A stretch of DNA of 64,000 nt from Clostridiales bacterium (GTDB lineage Bacteria > Bacillota > Clostridia > Christensenellales > Aristaeellaceae). A program made the position numbers and the translations under genes. The stretch lies in contig CP069419.1 in the NCBI GenBank assembly GCA_017569285.1, forward strand, positions 1,922,001 through 1,986,000. Reading direction: 5' to 3'. The notes under the pieces were generated by a model. The model searched no databases. It was not told the origin of the DNA and was given only the letters and a program-made list of their open reading frames with translations. Numbering within the stretch: position 1 is the stretch's first letter; each line of letters starts with the position of its first letter. Of the stretch, positions 8,554 through 15,373 are shown one piece after another.

Positions 8554-8799
8554 TCAGACGGCGGAGTAGGTGGCCTTGGCCCGGAGACCTTTGATCCGGC
8601 CCAGCGCGCCGGTCAGCGCGTTGATCCGGTCGTTCGGCGCGTCAATCGCCAGGCAGATGATGCTGATCTTCCGTTCCCGATAGGGAATGCCCATTCTTCC
8701 GATGATGTACTGGCTGTAATCGTGGAGCAGGCTGTTCAGCTCGGTGACGGCGTCCCCGTCCTCGACGATGATGCTGATGACCGCAACCCTGCTATCCAT
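8554..8799 (-). CDS. TM1266-family putative regulator of the iron-only hydrogenase system
   Basis: This 81-aa protein has the ACT-like/NikR-C-like fold features of the TM1266 family: VAVISIIVEDGDAV, IIGRMGIPYRERKISIICL and GRIKGLRAKATYS. The family is nearly always found beside hydE/F/G genes and is annotated as an iron-only hydrogenase system regulator, though its mechanism is not established. GGAGGGG lies 6 bases before the ATG at 8799. It is the first gene of the hyd cluster and sits behind a good sigma-A promoter. Confidence 0.85.
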   Translation of the reverse strand: MDSRVAVISIIVEDGDAVTELNSLLHDYSQYIIGRMGIPYRERKISIICLAIDAPNDRINALTGALGRIKGLRAKATYSAV

Positions 8800-8841
8800 C
8801 CGAACCCCTCCAGACATTACCGGTGCGTACCGGGCAGGCTC

Positions 8842-8870
8842 ATTGTACATCACACCCGGCGGGTTGGCAA
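8842..8870 (-). promoter_or_regulatory. Sigma-A promoter of the hyd cluster
   Basis: On the minus strand TTGCCA and TACAAT are 17 bases apart, each 5/6 to consensus. They lie about 43 bases before the TM1266-type start. It is divergent from the promoter at 8937. Confidence 0.65.
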
Positions 8871-8936
8871 GGGAAATTCCGGAGGGGGAGAAAAGTCAAT
8901 ATTTTGTATTTTTTTGAAATTTTCCTGAAATGGATA

Positions 8937-8965
8937 TTGTATTTTATCTCTCCTGGCTGTACAAT
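8937..8965 (+). promoter_or_regulatory. Probable promoter of the 47-aa gene
   Basis: TTGTAT and TACAAT are 17 bases apart, with a good -10 and a weak -35, in an AT-rich patch. The expected transcript start is about 33 bases before the ATG at 9005. Confidence 0.5.
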
Positions 8966-9004
8966 CTGTGGTAGTTCTGACAGAAGAAAAGGGAGTGTCG
9001 ACCG

Positions 9005-9148
9005 ATGTTCGAGGAAACGCAGGAAGCGCAGGCACCGCTGTGGGAAGATTCCCATCCATGGCTCGTCAGTATCCCCTCCGCGAAGGAAGAGGAAGACTCG
9101 GTGGATGAGATGCTCCGCTATTCACTCGACGAGATTCGTTTCACCTGA
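9005..9148 (+). CDS. Orphan 47-aa acidic protein
   Basis: The ATG at 9005 opens a 47-codon frame closed by TGA at 9146-9148. GGGAG lies 9 bases before it, a promoter is upstream and a terminator downstream, so this looks like a complete single-gene unit. The peptide is acidic and non-hydrophobic, with an EEEDSVDEM stretch and LRYSLDEIRFT at the end. It has no signal peptide, cysteine or membrane segment. I recognise no family. It is divergent from the hydrogenase maturation cluster, which is the only clue to a role. Confidence 0.55.
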   Translation: MFEETQEAQAPLWEDSHPWLVSIPSAKEEEDSVDEMLRYSLDEIRFT

Positions 9149-9198
9149 CAGGGGAAACTGTCTCCGGATGACAGAATCGGAAATGACCTGATGATACG

Positions 9199-9237
9199 CG
9201 GCAGGGGGAGATGATCCCGCTGCCCGGTTTCTTTTTT
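9199..9237 (+). terminator. Rho-independent terminator after the 47-aa gene
   Basis: CGGCAGGGG pairs with CCCGCTGCCCG across a short loop, with a one-base bulge. A TTTCTTTTTT tail follows. It ends the transcript before the phosphatase gene. Confidence 0.7.
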
Positions 9238-9260
9238 ACGGGACCTTTGGAGGAACAGGC

Positions 9261-9812
9261 ATGCTCTACATCATGCGGCACGGAAGAACCGACTGGAACG
9301 ACCTGCGGAAGCTGCAGGGGCGGACGGATATCCCGCTGAATGACGCGGGAAGGGAAATGGCGGAAGCCGCCCGGAAGGAATACGCGGACGTCCATTTCGA
9401 TATCTGCTTCTGCTCCCCGCTCATCCGGGCACGGGAAACCGCGGAAATTGTGCTGCGGGACCGGAATATCCCGATTGTTCCGGATGACCGGCTGAAAGAG
9501 ATGTCCTTCGGCGAGTGCGAGGGGCTGGAGAACAGCTTCGGTATTTCCGACTGCAAGGTCAATGTGCTGTTCCGGGAACCGGAAAAGTATACCGACCTGC
9601 CGGAAGGCGCCGAAAGCCTGGAGGAACTGTTTGCCCGCACCGGGGAATTCCTGCGGGAAAAGGCGGATCCCCTCCTGGCGGAGGGAAAAGACGTGCTGAT
9701 TGTCGGCCATGGCGCCATGAACTCCAGCATTGTCTGCCAGCGGAAGGGACTTCCCGTTTCACAGTTCTGGAGCGCCGGAATCGAAAGCTGCCGGCTGATG
9801 GAGCTGCCGTAG
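9261..9812 (+). CDS. Histidine phosphatase (phosphoglycerate mutase-like) family protein
   Basis: The 183-aa protein starts with MLYIMRHGRTDWN, the RHG motif whose His is phosphorylated during catalysis. It then has CSPLIRARETAE (second catalytic Arg), LKEMSFGECEG (acid) and VGHGAMNSS (second His). These are all the key residues of the histidine phosphatase clade, at the usual spacing. Members remove phosphate from small metabolites such as phosphosugars or alpha-ribazole phosphate; which one cannot be told. GGAGG lies 7 bases before the ATG. Confidence 0.9.
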   Translation: MLYIMRHGRTDWNDLRKLQGRTDIPLNDAGREMAEAARKEYADVHFDICFCSPLIRARETAEIVLRDRNIPIVPDDRLKEMSFGECEGLENSFGISDCKVNVLFREPEKYTDLPEGAESLEELFARTGEFLREKADPLLAEGKDVLIVGHGAMNSSIVCQRKGLPVSQFWSAGIESCRLMELP

Positions 9813-9822
9813 GGAAATATTG

Positions 9823-9858
9823 CAGAACCGCCCTGTTCTTTTGAACAGGGCGGTTCTG
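9823..9858. terminator. Perfect 16-bp hairpin between convergent genes
   Basis: CAGAACCGCCCTGTTC and its complement are separated by TTTT. It lies between stops at 9812 and 9877. The flanking T tracts are poor, so it may stop transcription from both sides only partly. Confidence 0.55.
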
Positions 9859-9876
9859 TATGGGATTGGCGCATGG

Positions 9877-11064
9877 TTATTCCTGTGAGGGATGGATTAC
9901 TGCAGATCCGGATTCGTATGATTCTGAAAGAGGGATATACAGCAGTTCATCGGAGGAATCTGCAGCCGCAGGATGGTATTGGCCAAAGTGGAGGCAGATT
10001 GCTTCTGCATCCCGGGGAAGATTCAGGGACAGTTCATCGATTCCGCTGATGCGGTTCGTTTCCGGATCCGGATAATAATCAGGCGGGTTTTTATCGAGAA
10101 CAGCCGGGACAGGCTGCAGGGAATCAGGCATATAAGCACAGAAACTACACCCGGTCAATGTTTCCGGATCTTCCGAATGGAGGATGTCCGCGTGAAAACT
10201 GATCACTGCCCGGGTTTCCAGGGAAGACCGTTTCAGCGTCAGGGTGTCCACGATTACCGGACCGGTCGGTCCGGTAATCTCCTGATTGACCGGAATCGTT
10301 ACGGTTTCCAGATCGGAGACCGGGAGCGTGATGGCTGTTCTTTTGCCACTGGCATACACAGCCTCCCAGTCGGGTTCCTCTTCACTTTCCGGGAGCACAT
10401 AGGATATCCAGTCCAGGTCGATGGCCTGTTCGTTATCTGCCGGGGTCCAGAAAGCTTCGGATACGAAGATGGCTTTGGTATCATCCACGCACCACAGCAT
10501 ATCCTGCCATCTATTACACTGCGGGTTTTCCAGCTCCACATATACGGGAATCACAGGAAGCTGCTTTTCATCCGCATAATCCTGAACAGTCCGCGGGTCA
10601 TCTGTGCCGCGAAGGTCATACAGGTAATTTCCGAGCGGGGTCTGATCCGCAGGATCGGACCAGTGCCGGAACAGCGCCGGGCTTCCGTCCTTCATGCTGA
10701 TTTCCGTCATCACGATTGCGCGGCCGGGAGTCGCGTATGCGTCCACAATGCGGAACAGAACGCCGTCCAGTTCCGTTTCCAGGTTCTGGTCAAATCCGCT
10801 TTCAAAGTTTTCCGGAACATCCTGGTCGCCGTAAAAGCGGGAAAAACTACCGATATTCCATCCGCTGAGCGTGGCGGCGACAGCCGTCAGGGACAGCAGG
10901 GCGAGTACAATGGCAAAGACCAGGCCGACAGATTTTTTCTTCTTCATTTGGGGTTCCTCCTCAATCATCAGCTTTGCGAGCTTGGCTTCGCTCCGCGCGT
11001 CAAAGCCTTCAGGAGGTTCAGGCAGGTTCATCTGCAGCTCTTTTTTCAGTTCGTTCTGATTCAT
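9877..11064 (-). CDS. Single-pass membrane protein, probable partner of the adjacent ECF sigma factor (DUF4179-like)
   Basis: The 395-aa protein has a short polar N-terminus (residues 1-44) rich in Glu and Lys, one membrane segment (about 46-66) and a large extracellular C-terminal part with no motif that I can name. This layout resembles DUF4179-type anti-sigma factors of Bacillota. The gene begins 5 bases after the upstream ECF sigma gene stops, which supports a sigma/anti-sigma pair. No zinc-finger motif is present in the N-terminus. The anti-sigma role is inference from layout and neighbour. Confidence 0.6.
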   Translation of the reverse strand: MNQNELKKELQMNLPEPPEGFDARSEAKLAKLMIEEEPQMKKKKSVGLVFAIVLALLSLTAVAATLSGWNIGSFSRFYGDQDVPENFESGFDQNLETELDGVLFRIVDAYATPGRAIVMTEISMKDGSPALFRHWSDPADQTPLGNYLYDLRGTDDPRTVQDYADEKQLPVIPVYVELENPQCNRWQDMLWCVDDTKAIFVSEAFWTPADNEQAIDLDWISYVLPESEEEPDWEAVYASGKRTAITLPVSDLETVTIPVNQEITGPTGPVIVDTLTLKRSSLETRAVISFHADILHSEDPETLTGCSFCAYMPDSLQPVPAVLDKNPPDYYPDPETNRISGIDELSLNLPRDAEAICLHFGQYHPAAADSSDELLYIPLSESYESGSAVIHPSQE

Positions 11065-11069
11065 AGCGT

Positions 11070-11543
11070 TCAGTCCTCCTTCCTGACATCAACCCGAAGC
11101 ATATTCAGGGCTCTGGTGATGCGGGTGGAAACGGTTCCCCGGGGAATCTGCAGGATTGCGGCGATATCTTCTTCCCGCATATTTTCCTGGTATTTCAGGA
11201 TCAGCGGAGTCCGGTATTTCTCCTTCAGCCCGGAAACATATTCCCGGACGGATGTGCCGGCTTCCGGTGCGGCCAGGGTATCCTGGTAATCCTCCAGCGG
11301 TTCGGTTTTCCTGCGTTTGCGCAGTTCCGCCCGGGCTGCGTTGACTGTGCAGCGCATCAGGTAGACCGGCAGGCGGTCTTCATCCTGGATGCGCGGCAGG
11401 GCTTTCCATGTCTGCTCTGTTGCGGTGGAAACCGCGTCTTCCGCATCGGCCGGGGACCGCAGTATGCTCAGGGCAACGCGGTACAGCCGGTGCCGGTTCA
11501 GGCGAACCGCGGCCACAAACGCGTTCTCAAGCTCCCGTTCCAT
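11070..11543 (-). CDS. ECF-type RNA polymerase sigma factor
   Basis: The 157-aa protein has region 2 (SPADAEDAVSTATEQTWKAL, about residues 30-50) and region 4 with a helix-turn-helix (MREEDIAAILQIPRGTVSTR, about 120-140). It is more degenerate in region 2 than the sigma factor at 3293-3784. AAGGAGAAG precedes the ATG at 11543. It is encoded just before a single-pass membrane protein, the usual sigma/anti-sigma pairing. The signal and the target genes are unknown. Confidence 0.85.
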   Translation of the reverse strand: MERELENAFVAAVRLNRHRLYRVALSILRSPADAEDAVSTATEQTWKALPRIQDEDRLPVYLMRCTVNAARAELRKRRKTEPLEDYQDTLAAPEAGTSVREYVSGLKEKYRTPLILKYQENMREEDIAAILQIPRGTVSTRITRALNMLRVDVRKED

Positions 11544-11700
11544 TCCATCACTTCTCCTTGTTTCGTATCCGGATACATAAATATAGATGCACCGGCGATG
11601 CGTTTTTGCTTCATTTCCGCAAAAAAAATTTTTTGCGTACCGGGCATTATAACAGATGGTGCCCGGATGTAAAGCATATCATGCTTCCGGGGCCAGCGTC

Positions 11701-11731
11701 TTGACCGGGGCAGGGGGTCCGGTGGTACAAT
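11701..11731 (+). promoter_or_regulatory. Promoter with 19-bp spacer
   Basis: TTGACC and TACAAT are separated by 19 bases, and the spacer region contains ACCGG/CCGGT arms. The long spacer is typical of promoters that MerR-family proteins activate by bending. It drives the GNAT gene at 11787. Confidence 0.5.
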
Positions 11732-11786
11732 GAAAGCCATCCCGGAAAACCCGGACTGAAAAAACAGGAATACGGAGAAGGCAGAT

Positions 11787-12239
11787 ATGAATATTCAGTA
11801 CAGGAAAATGACGGAGAATGACCTGGAAACCTTCATTACGATGCGGATCACCCAGCTGCGGGAGGAAGGCGCCACGGAGGACGTGGACCTGGTGCCGCCG
11901 CTGATGGACTATTACCACCGGCACCTGGCGGACGGAACGTTTGTCTCCTGGCTGGCGGTGGACGGCGAAAAGATTATCGGCACCAGCGGTATGTCCTTTG
12001 TGGAGAAACCGCCGTATTTCAGTTGTCCTTCCGGAAGGATCGGCCTGCTTTCCAGCATGTATACGGATCCCGGATACCGCCGGATGGGCATCGCAAAGGA
12101 GCTGCTCCGCCGGGTGGTGGAGGAAGCGCGCGCGTACGGCTGCGGAAACGTGCAGATTACGGCGTCCGATATGGGCGTGCTGCTGTACACGGACTTCGGT
12201 TTTAAGAAGAACGGGAACTTCATGCAGTACAAACTGTAA
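11787..12239 (+). CDS. GNAT family N-acetyltransferase
   Basis: The 150-aa protein has the single-domain GNAT layout. LSSMYTDPGYRRMGIAKELL (about residues 89-108) is motif A, with the R-x-x-G-I-A pyrophosphate loop that binds acetyl-CoA. GNVQITASDMGVLLYTDFGFKK forms the C-terminal strand and helix. GNAT enzymes transfer acetyl groups to amines on small molecules or proteins; the acceptor is unknown. GGAGAAGG precedes the ATG. It is the first of a long run of acetyltransferases in this window. Confidence 0.85.
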   Translation: MNIQYRKMTENDLETFITMRITQLREEGATEDVDLVPPLMDYYHRHLADGTFVSWLAVDGEKIIGTSGMSFVEKPPYFSCPSGRIGLLSSMYTDPGYRRMGIAKELLRRVVEEARAYGCGNVQITASDMGVLLYTDFGFKKNGNFMQYKL

Positions 12240-12268
12240 GGAAATTTTTCATCCGGGCCGGAAAAGGG

Positions 12269-12298
12269 TTGACACGGCCTGTCCTTTTGATGTATAGT
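12269..12298 (+). promoter_or_regulatory. Strong sigma-A promoter of the 34-aa gene
   Basis: TTGACA and TATAGT are 18 bases apart. The sequence from the -35 to the start codon closely matches the block at 42214-42276 (minus strand) in front of another tiny gene. Confidence 0.8.
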
Positions 12299-12331
12299 CA
12301 CCCCAATATTTTCCGGAAAGGAGCTCGTCCC

Positions 12332-12436
12332 ATGATCCGGTGCGGATACGTCCATGAACTGCCGGCGAACAACGAACACGTTGTCCGTTACTTTGTCGTA
12401 TCCGTTATTTCCGTCCAGAAGGTCAGGGAAGAGTAG
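12332..12436 (+). CDS. Orphan 34-aa peptide gene
   Basis: ATG at 12332 opens a 34-codon frame ending in TAG. AAAGGAG lies 8 bases before the start, a near-consensus promoter is 34 bases upstream, and a strong terminator follows 25 bases after the stop. The peptide has 8 Val among 34 residues, with the stretch VVRYFVVSVISVQKV, and no signal peptide or recognised motif. It could be an independent micro-gene or a leader peptide for the GNAT operon downstream. I prefer an independent gene because a similar cassette with another peptide occurs near 42.1 kb. Confidence 0.6.
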   Translation: MIRCGYVHELPANNEHVVRYFVVSVISVQKVREE

Positions 12437-12461
12437 TCCGGTATATCTTTACAGCCAGCCG

Positions 12462-12497
12462 GCCGCTTATCCCTGACGGATAAGCGGCTTATTTTTT
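12462..12497 (+). terminator. Rho-independent terminator after the 34-aa gene
   Basis: An 11-bp perfect stem (GCCGCTTATCC and complement, 5-base loop) is followed by TTATTTTTT. It lies between the 34-aa gene and the GNAT operon, so it could also act as an attenuator. Confidence 0.85.
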
Positions 12498-12521
12498 ATA
12501 TATCCAAAGGAGGGGATTCCC

Positions 12522-13070
12522 ATGAGGTTTGCGGAGAAAACCATCACCCTGAAGGACGGCAGGACCTGTATCCTGAAGCCGCCCGCGCCGGAAATGGCCG
12601 AAGAAATGGTCGGGATCCTGAAGCAGGTTGCCGCGGAAACGCCGTTCCTGTCCCGGTATCCGGATGAGGTGGACGCGACACCGGAAGGTGAAAAGGAGTT
12701 CCTGCTCGGATCCCTGGAGAGTACGGATTCCGCGCTGGTGATCGCCACGGTGGACGGTAAAATCGCGGGGCATGCCGGCGTCCACGGGAGCCGCGTCCGG
12801 CGGAAAACCCGCCACCGCTGCACGATGGGGATTTCCCTGCTGGAGGAATACTGGGGACTGGGAATCGGCACCGCCGTCATTGGGTACCTGGGTGAACTGG
12901 GAAAACAGATGGGGTATGAGCAGATGGGACTGATCATGGTGGCGGAAAACGAACGGGCCGGGGCCCTGTACCGCAAATGCGGGTTTACTGAATGCGGAAG
13001 GCAGTACCGCGGCATGAAGTTTGACGACGGAACCTACCACGATGAAATCCTGATGGTGAAGATGCTGTAA
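12522..13070 (+). CDS. GNAT family N-acetyltransferase
   Basis: The 182-aa protein starts with an ITLKDGRTCILKPP strand, then shows a GNAT core: ALVIATVDGKIAGHAG (central strands), MGISLLEEYWGLGIGTAVIG (motif A, acetyl-CoA loop) and AENERAGALYRKCGFTECG (C-terminal helix). The opening TLKDGR and the later YWxxGIGT are shared with the gene at 14793, so the two look like paralogues. AAAGGAGGGG precedes the ATG. It opens a plus-strand operon with another GNAT and a nucleoside phosphorylase. The substrate is unknown. Confidence 0.88.
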   Translation: MRFAEKTITLKDGRTCILKPPAPEMAEEMVGILKQVAAETPFLSRYPDEVDATPEGEKEFLLGSLESTDSALVIATVDGKIAGHAGVHGSRVRRKTRHRCTMGISLLEEYWGLGIGTAVIGYLGELGKQMGYEQMGLIMVAENERAGALYRKCGFTECGRQYRGMKFDDGTYHDEILMVKML

Positions 13071-13083
13071 AGGAGGGACAGAA

Positions 13084-13602
13084 ATGAGAGTCTGCCTGGA
13101 AACGGAGCGGCTGATCCTTCGCAACCTGGTGCCGGAGGATTATGAGGCGGTGTTCCGCTGGTGCGGCGATCCGGACGTCGCGCGGTATATGGTTTATCCG
13201 GTCTATACGAAGGCGGAGGATGTCCGGACCTGGATTGAATCCCTGGATCCGGATGACCCCGATGAATATGACGTGGGAATCGTGCTGAAGGCGACGGGCG
13301 AACTGATCGGCGGAGGCGGGATCTTCTACCGGCCGGAGCGGGATCTCTGGACGATCGGCTATAACCTCCGGAAGGACCAGTGGGGAAACGGATATGCCGT
13401 GGAGCTGATCAAAGCCCTGCTGGAGCATGCGGGAAAGACCCGGGACATCCGGGGAATCGAGGGAACATTTGCCAGTGAGAATGCCAGGAGCCGGCGGGTG
13501 ATGGAGAAGCTCGGCATGGAATATGTGGAGGATGTGACCCTGACCAAACTGGACGGGAGCGAAAGCTATCCCGGAAAACGGTACGGGAGGATGTTCAGAT
13601 GA
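13084..13602 (+). CDS. GNAT family N-acetyltransferase, RimJ/RimL-like
   Basis: The 172-aa protein has the N-terminal ETERLILRNLVPEDYEAVF typical of the RimJ/RimL subgroup, then WTIGYNLRKDQWGNGYAVE (motif A) and FASENARSRRVMEKLGMEYV (C-terminal part). RimJ/RimL relatives acetylate protein N-termini or small amines. AAAGGAGGGAC is just upstream. Its last 4 bases overlap the start of the nucleoside phosphorylase at 13599 (ATGA), so the two are translationally coupled. This pairing matters because the paralogous phosphorylase at 22604 is fused to a GNAT domain. Confidence 0.88.
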   Translation: MRVCLETERLILRNLVPEDYEAVFRWCGDPDVARYMVYPVYTKAEDVRTWIESLDPDDPDEYDVGIVLKATGELIGGGGIFYRPERDLWTIGYNLRKDQWGNGYAVELIKALLEHAGKTRDIRGIEGTFASENARSRRVMEKLGMEYVEDVTLTKLDGSESYPGKRYGRMFR

Positions 13603-14360
13603 TTACAGAATCCTTTGACAACACAAGCGAAGCGATCATTTCCCCGAGGATCCTTTTCGGTGAGCAGAACCGGATCTGTGACCTGGCCATCGGCACCTTT
13701 TCCCGGGAGATCTGGCCGGCGGTGCTGGAAAAATACCCGCATGAGCAGATTGCGGAAATCCGCGCGGCAAACAGGATCAAGCCGATTTACCTGCTGACAG
13801 TGGACGGAATGAAGGTGGTATTCTACCTGTCTGAGATCGGTTCGGCCATGGCGGCCACGGACGTGATTGAAATCAACTGGAAGACGGGAGCGGAACGCTT
13901 TATCCTGTTCGGGTCGGCCGGGGCGCTGGACCGGGAGGCAACTGCCGGAAAGTATGTCATTCCGACCGAGGCGTACCGCGATGAGGGAATGTCTTATCAC
14001 TATGCTCCGCCGGCAGACTATATCACCGTTCGCAATGCGGATTTCCTGGAAAATGTTTTTGCCCGGCACCATCTTCCGTATGTAAAAGGAAAAGTGTGGA
14101 CCACGGATGCCCTGTATATGGAAACACGGGAACTGGTCCGCCGGCGGAAGGCGGAGGGATGTATTGCCGTGGAAATGGAACTGGCCGGCGTCCAGGCAGT
14201 CTGCGACTACCATGGGCTGGAGCTGTATGATTTCCTCGTCACCGGGGATGTGGTGGACCAGCCGGAATACACCCCGGACGGCCTGACGGAGGCCAATCAT
14301 TCGCAGGACAAGTTCGATGTGGCAATCGCCATTGCGAAAAACATCAAAGGCCTTGCCTGA
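13599..14360 (+). CDS. Nucleoside phosphorylase family protein
   Basis: The 253-aa protein matches the PNP/UDP phosphorylase fold: ERFILFGSAGALD (phosphate-site Gly-rich turn), VIPTEAYRDEGMSYHYAPP, then EGCIAVEMELAGVQAVCDY, the EMExA nucleoside-ribose contact. YDFLVTGDVVD supplies the Asp usually seen near the base. Such enzymes split nucleosides with phosphate. It resembles the first 265 residues of the protein at 22604 over its whole length, including the opening MITxSFDN. It is translationally coupled to the GNAT gene upstream. Base specificity cannot be assigned. Confidence 0.85.
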   Translation: MITESFDNTSEAIISPRILFGEQNRICDLAIGTFSREIWPAVLEKYPHEQIAEIRAANRIKPIYLLTVDGMKVVFYLSEIGSAMAATDVIEINWKTGAERFILFGSAGALDREATAGKYVIPTEAYRDEGMSYHYAPPADYITVRNADFLENVFARHHLPYVKGKVWTTDALYMETRELVRRRKAEGCIAVEMELAGVQAVCDYHGLELYDFLVTGDVVDQPEYTPDGLTEANHSQDKFDVAIAIAKNIKGLA

Positions 14361-14380
14361 GAAAAGCGGAGGATGCGGGG

Positions 14381-14761
14381 ATGGAATGGAAGTACATGAG
14401 GATCCAGGGCCGGGAGGACTCCTGGGTGACGAAGTACCCCAAGGGGATTTTCGGCATGTGCTGGCGGATGATCATGGACGGGCAAATGGAACCGGAAGAC
14501 GAGAAGCTGTTCCGGGAGATTGTTGATTGGTTTATCGCAAACCTGCCCCAGCCGGAGCCGTGCAGAAACGGGGAGAAGGTCATTACCTTCTTCAAGACCG
14601 GGACGACAGGGGAGATGCTGCGGAAGATTGAACCGGCGGTCCGTCTGCTGGACAAGTATGAGCACCCGTACGACATCGTTTATACCAACTTCATCGGTAC
14701 GGTCATCTATGAGGATGAATGGCAGGTGGCCGTCCGGGTGGAAAACGGAAAAATGATCTGA
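14381..14761 (+). CDS. Hypothetical 126-aa protein
   Basis: The frame is complete and sits in the operon, 20 bases after the phosphorylase and 31 bases before a GNAT gene. The protein is soluble and mixed alpha/beta in character, with PKGIFGMCWRMIMDG near the N-terminus and HPYDIVYTNFIGTVIYEDEW near the C-terminus. It has only two Cys and no membrane segment or signal peptide. I do not recognise the family. GGAGGATGCGGGG lies just before the ATG at 14381. Confidence 0.7.
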   Translation: MEWKYMRIQGREDSWVTKYPKGIFGMCWRMIMDGQMEPEDEKLFREIVDWFIANLPQPEPCRNGEKVITFFKTGTTGEMLRKIEPAVRLLDKYEHPYDIVYTNFIGTVIYEDEWQVAVRVENGKMI

Positions 14762-14792
14762 TATGATTCTATGGAAGAAAGGGGCAGGAAAC

Positions 14793-15350
14793 ATGATCAT
14801 TCCGGAAATCGCATTTACCCTGAAGGACGGGCGGAAGGCGGTCCTTCGCAGCCCGCGGGATGAGGATATCCCGGGCATGCTGGAGTGCCTGTATGTGACG
14901 GCCGGGGAAACTGAGTTTATCCTCCGGTATCCGGAGGAGTGCGGCAAATATACGCCGGAAGGCGAGAAAGCGCTGTTTGACAGTCTCAATGCTTCCCCAA
15001 ACGATGCAATGCTCCTGTGCCTGGTGGACGGAAAAGTGATCGGGAACTGCCAGATCGCCTGGAAGAATTCCATCAAGACGCGGCACCGGGCCAGCGTGGC
15101 GATCGGGCTGATGAAGGAGTACTGGAACCAGGGAATCGGGACCCGGATGTTTGAGGAAATGATCCGGATTGCGGAGGAAAACGAAAACATCCTGCAGATG
15201 GAGCTGGAGTTTATTGAAGGGAACAGCCGTGCCCGGGCCTTGTATGAGAAAATGGGCTTCCGGATTACCGGGGTCAAGCCGAACGCGGTCCGCCTGAGGG
15301 ACGGGACGCTGCTGAATGAATATTCCATGATCCGGGAAATCAAACGGTAA
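14793..15350 (+). CDS. GNAT family N-acetyltransferase
   Basis: The 185-aa protein is a close relative of the one at 12522: FTLKDGRKAVLRSP at the start, VAIGLMKEYWNQGIGTRMFE as motif A and EGNSRARALYEKMGFRITG at the C-terminus. The start at 14793 is preferred to the ATG at 14763 because AAAGGGGCAGGAAAC precedes it and because the paralogue begins at the same point. It lies in a plus-strand run with a methyltransferase 23 bases downstream. The acceptor substrate is unknown. Confidence 0.87.
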   Translation: MIIPEIAFTLKDGRKAVLRSPRDEDIPGMLECLYVTAGETEFILRYPEECGKYTPEGEKALFDSLNASPNDAMLLCLVDGKVIGNCQIAWKNSIKTRHRASVAIGLMKEYWNQGIGTRMFEEMIRIAEENENILQMELEFIEGNSRARALYEKMGFRITGVKPNAVRLRDGTLLNEYSMIREIKR

Positions 15351-15373
15351 GAAGAAGGAGAGGGGAAAAGAAG

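Noticed and set aside
11564-11575. GTATCCGGATAC palindrome upstream of the second ECF sigma gene as an operator
   Set aside because: It is a perfect dyad, but CCGGAT words are frequent and no promoter element is clear around it.
12332-12497. Classical Val/Ile attenuator leader peptide for a branched-chain amino acid operon
   Set aside because: The peptide is Val-rich and followed by a terminator, but the genes downstream are GNAT and phosphorylase. The matching cassette at 42.1 kb has a peptide that is not Val-rich.
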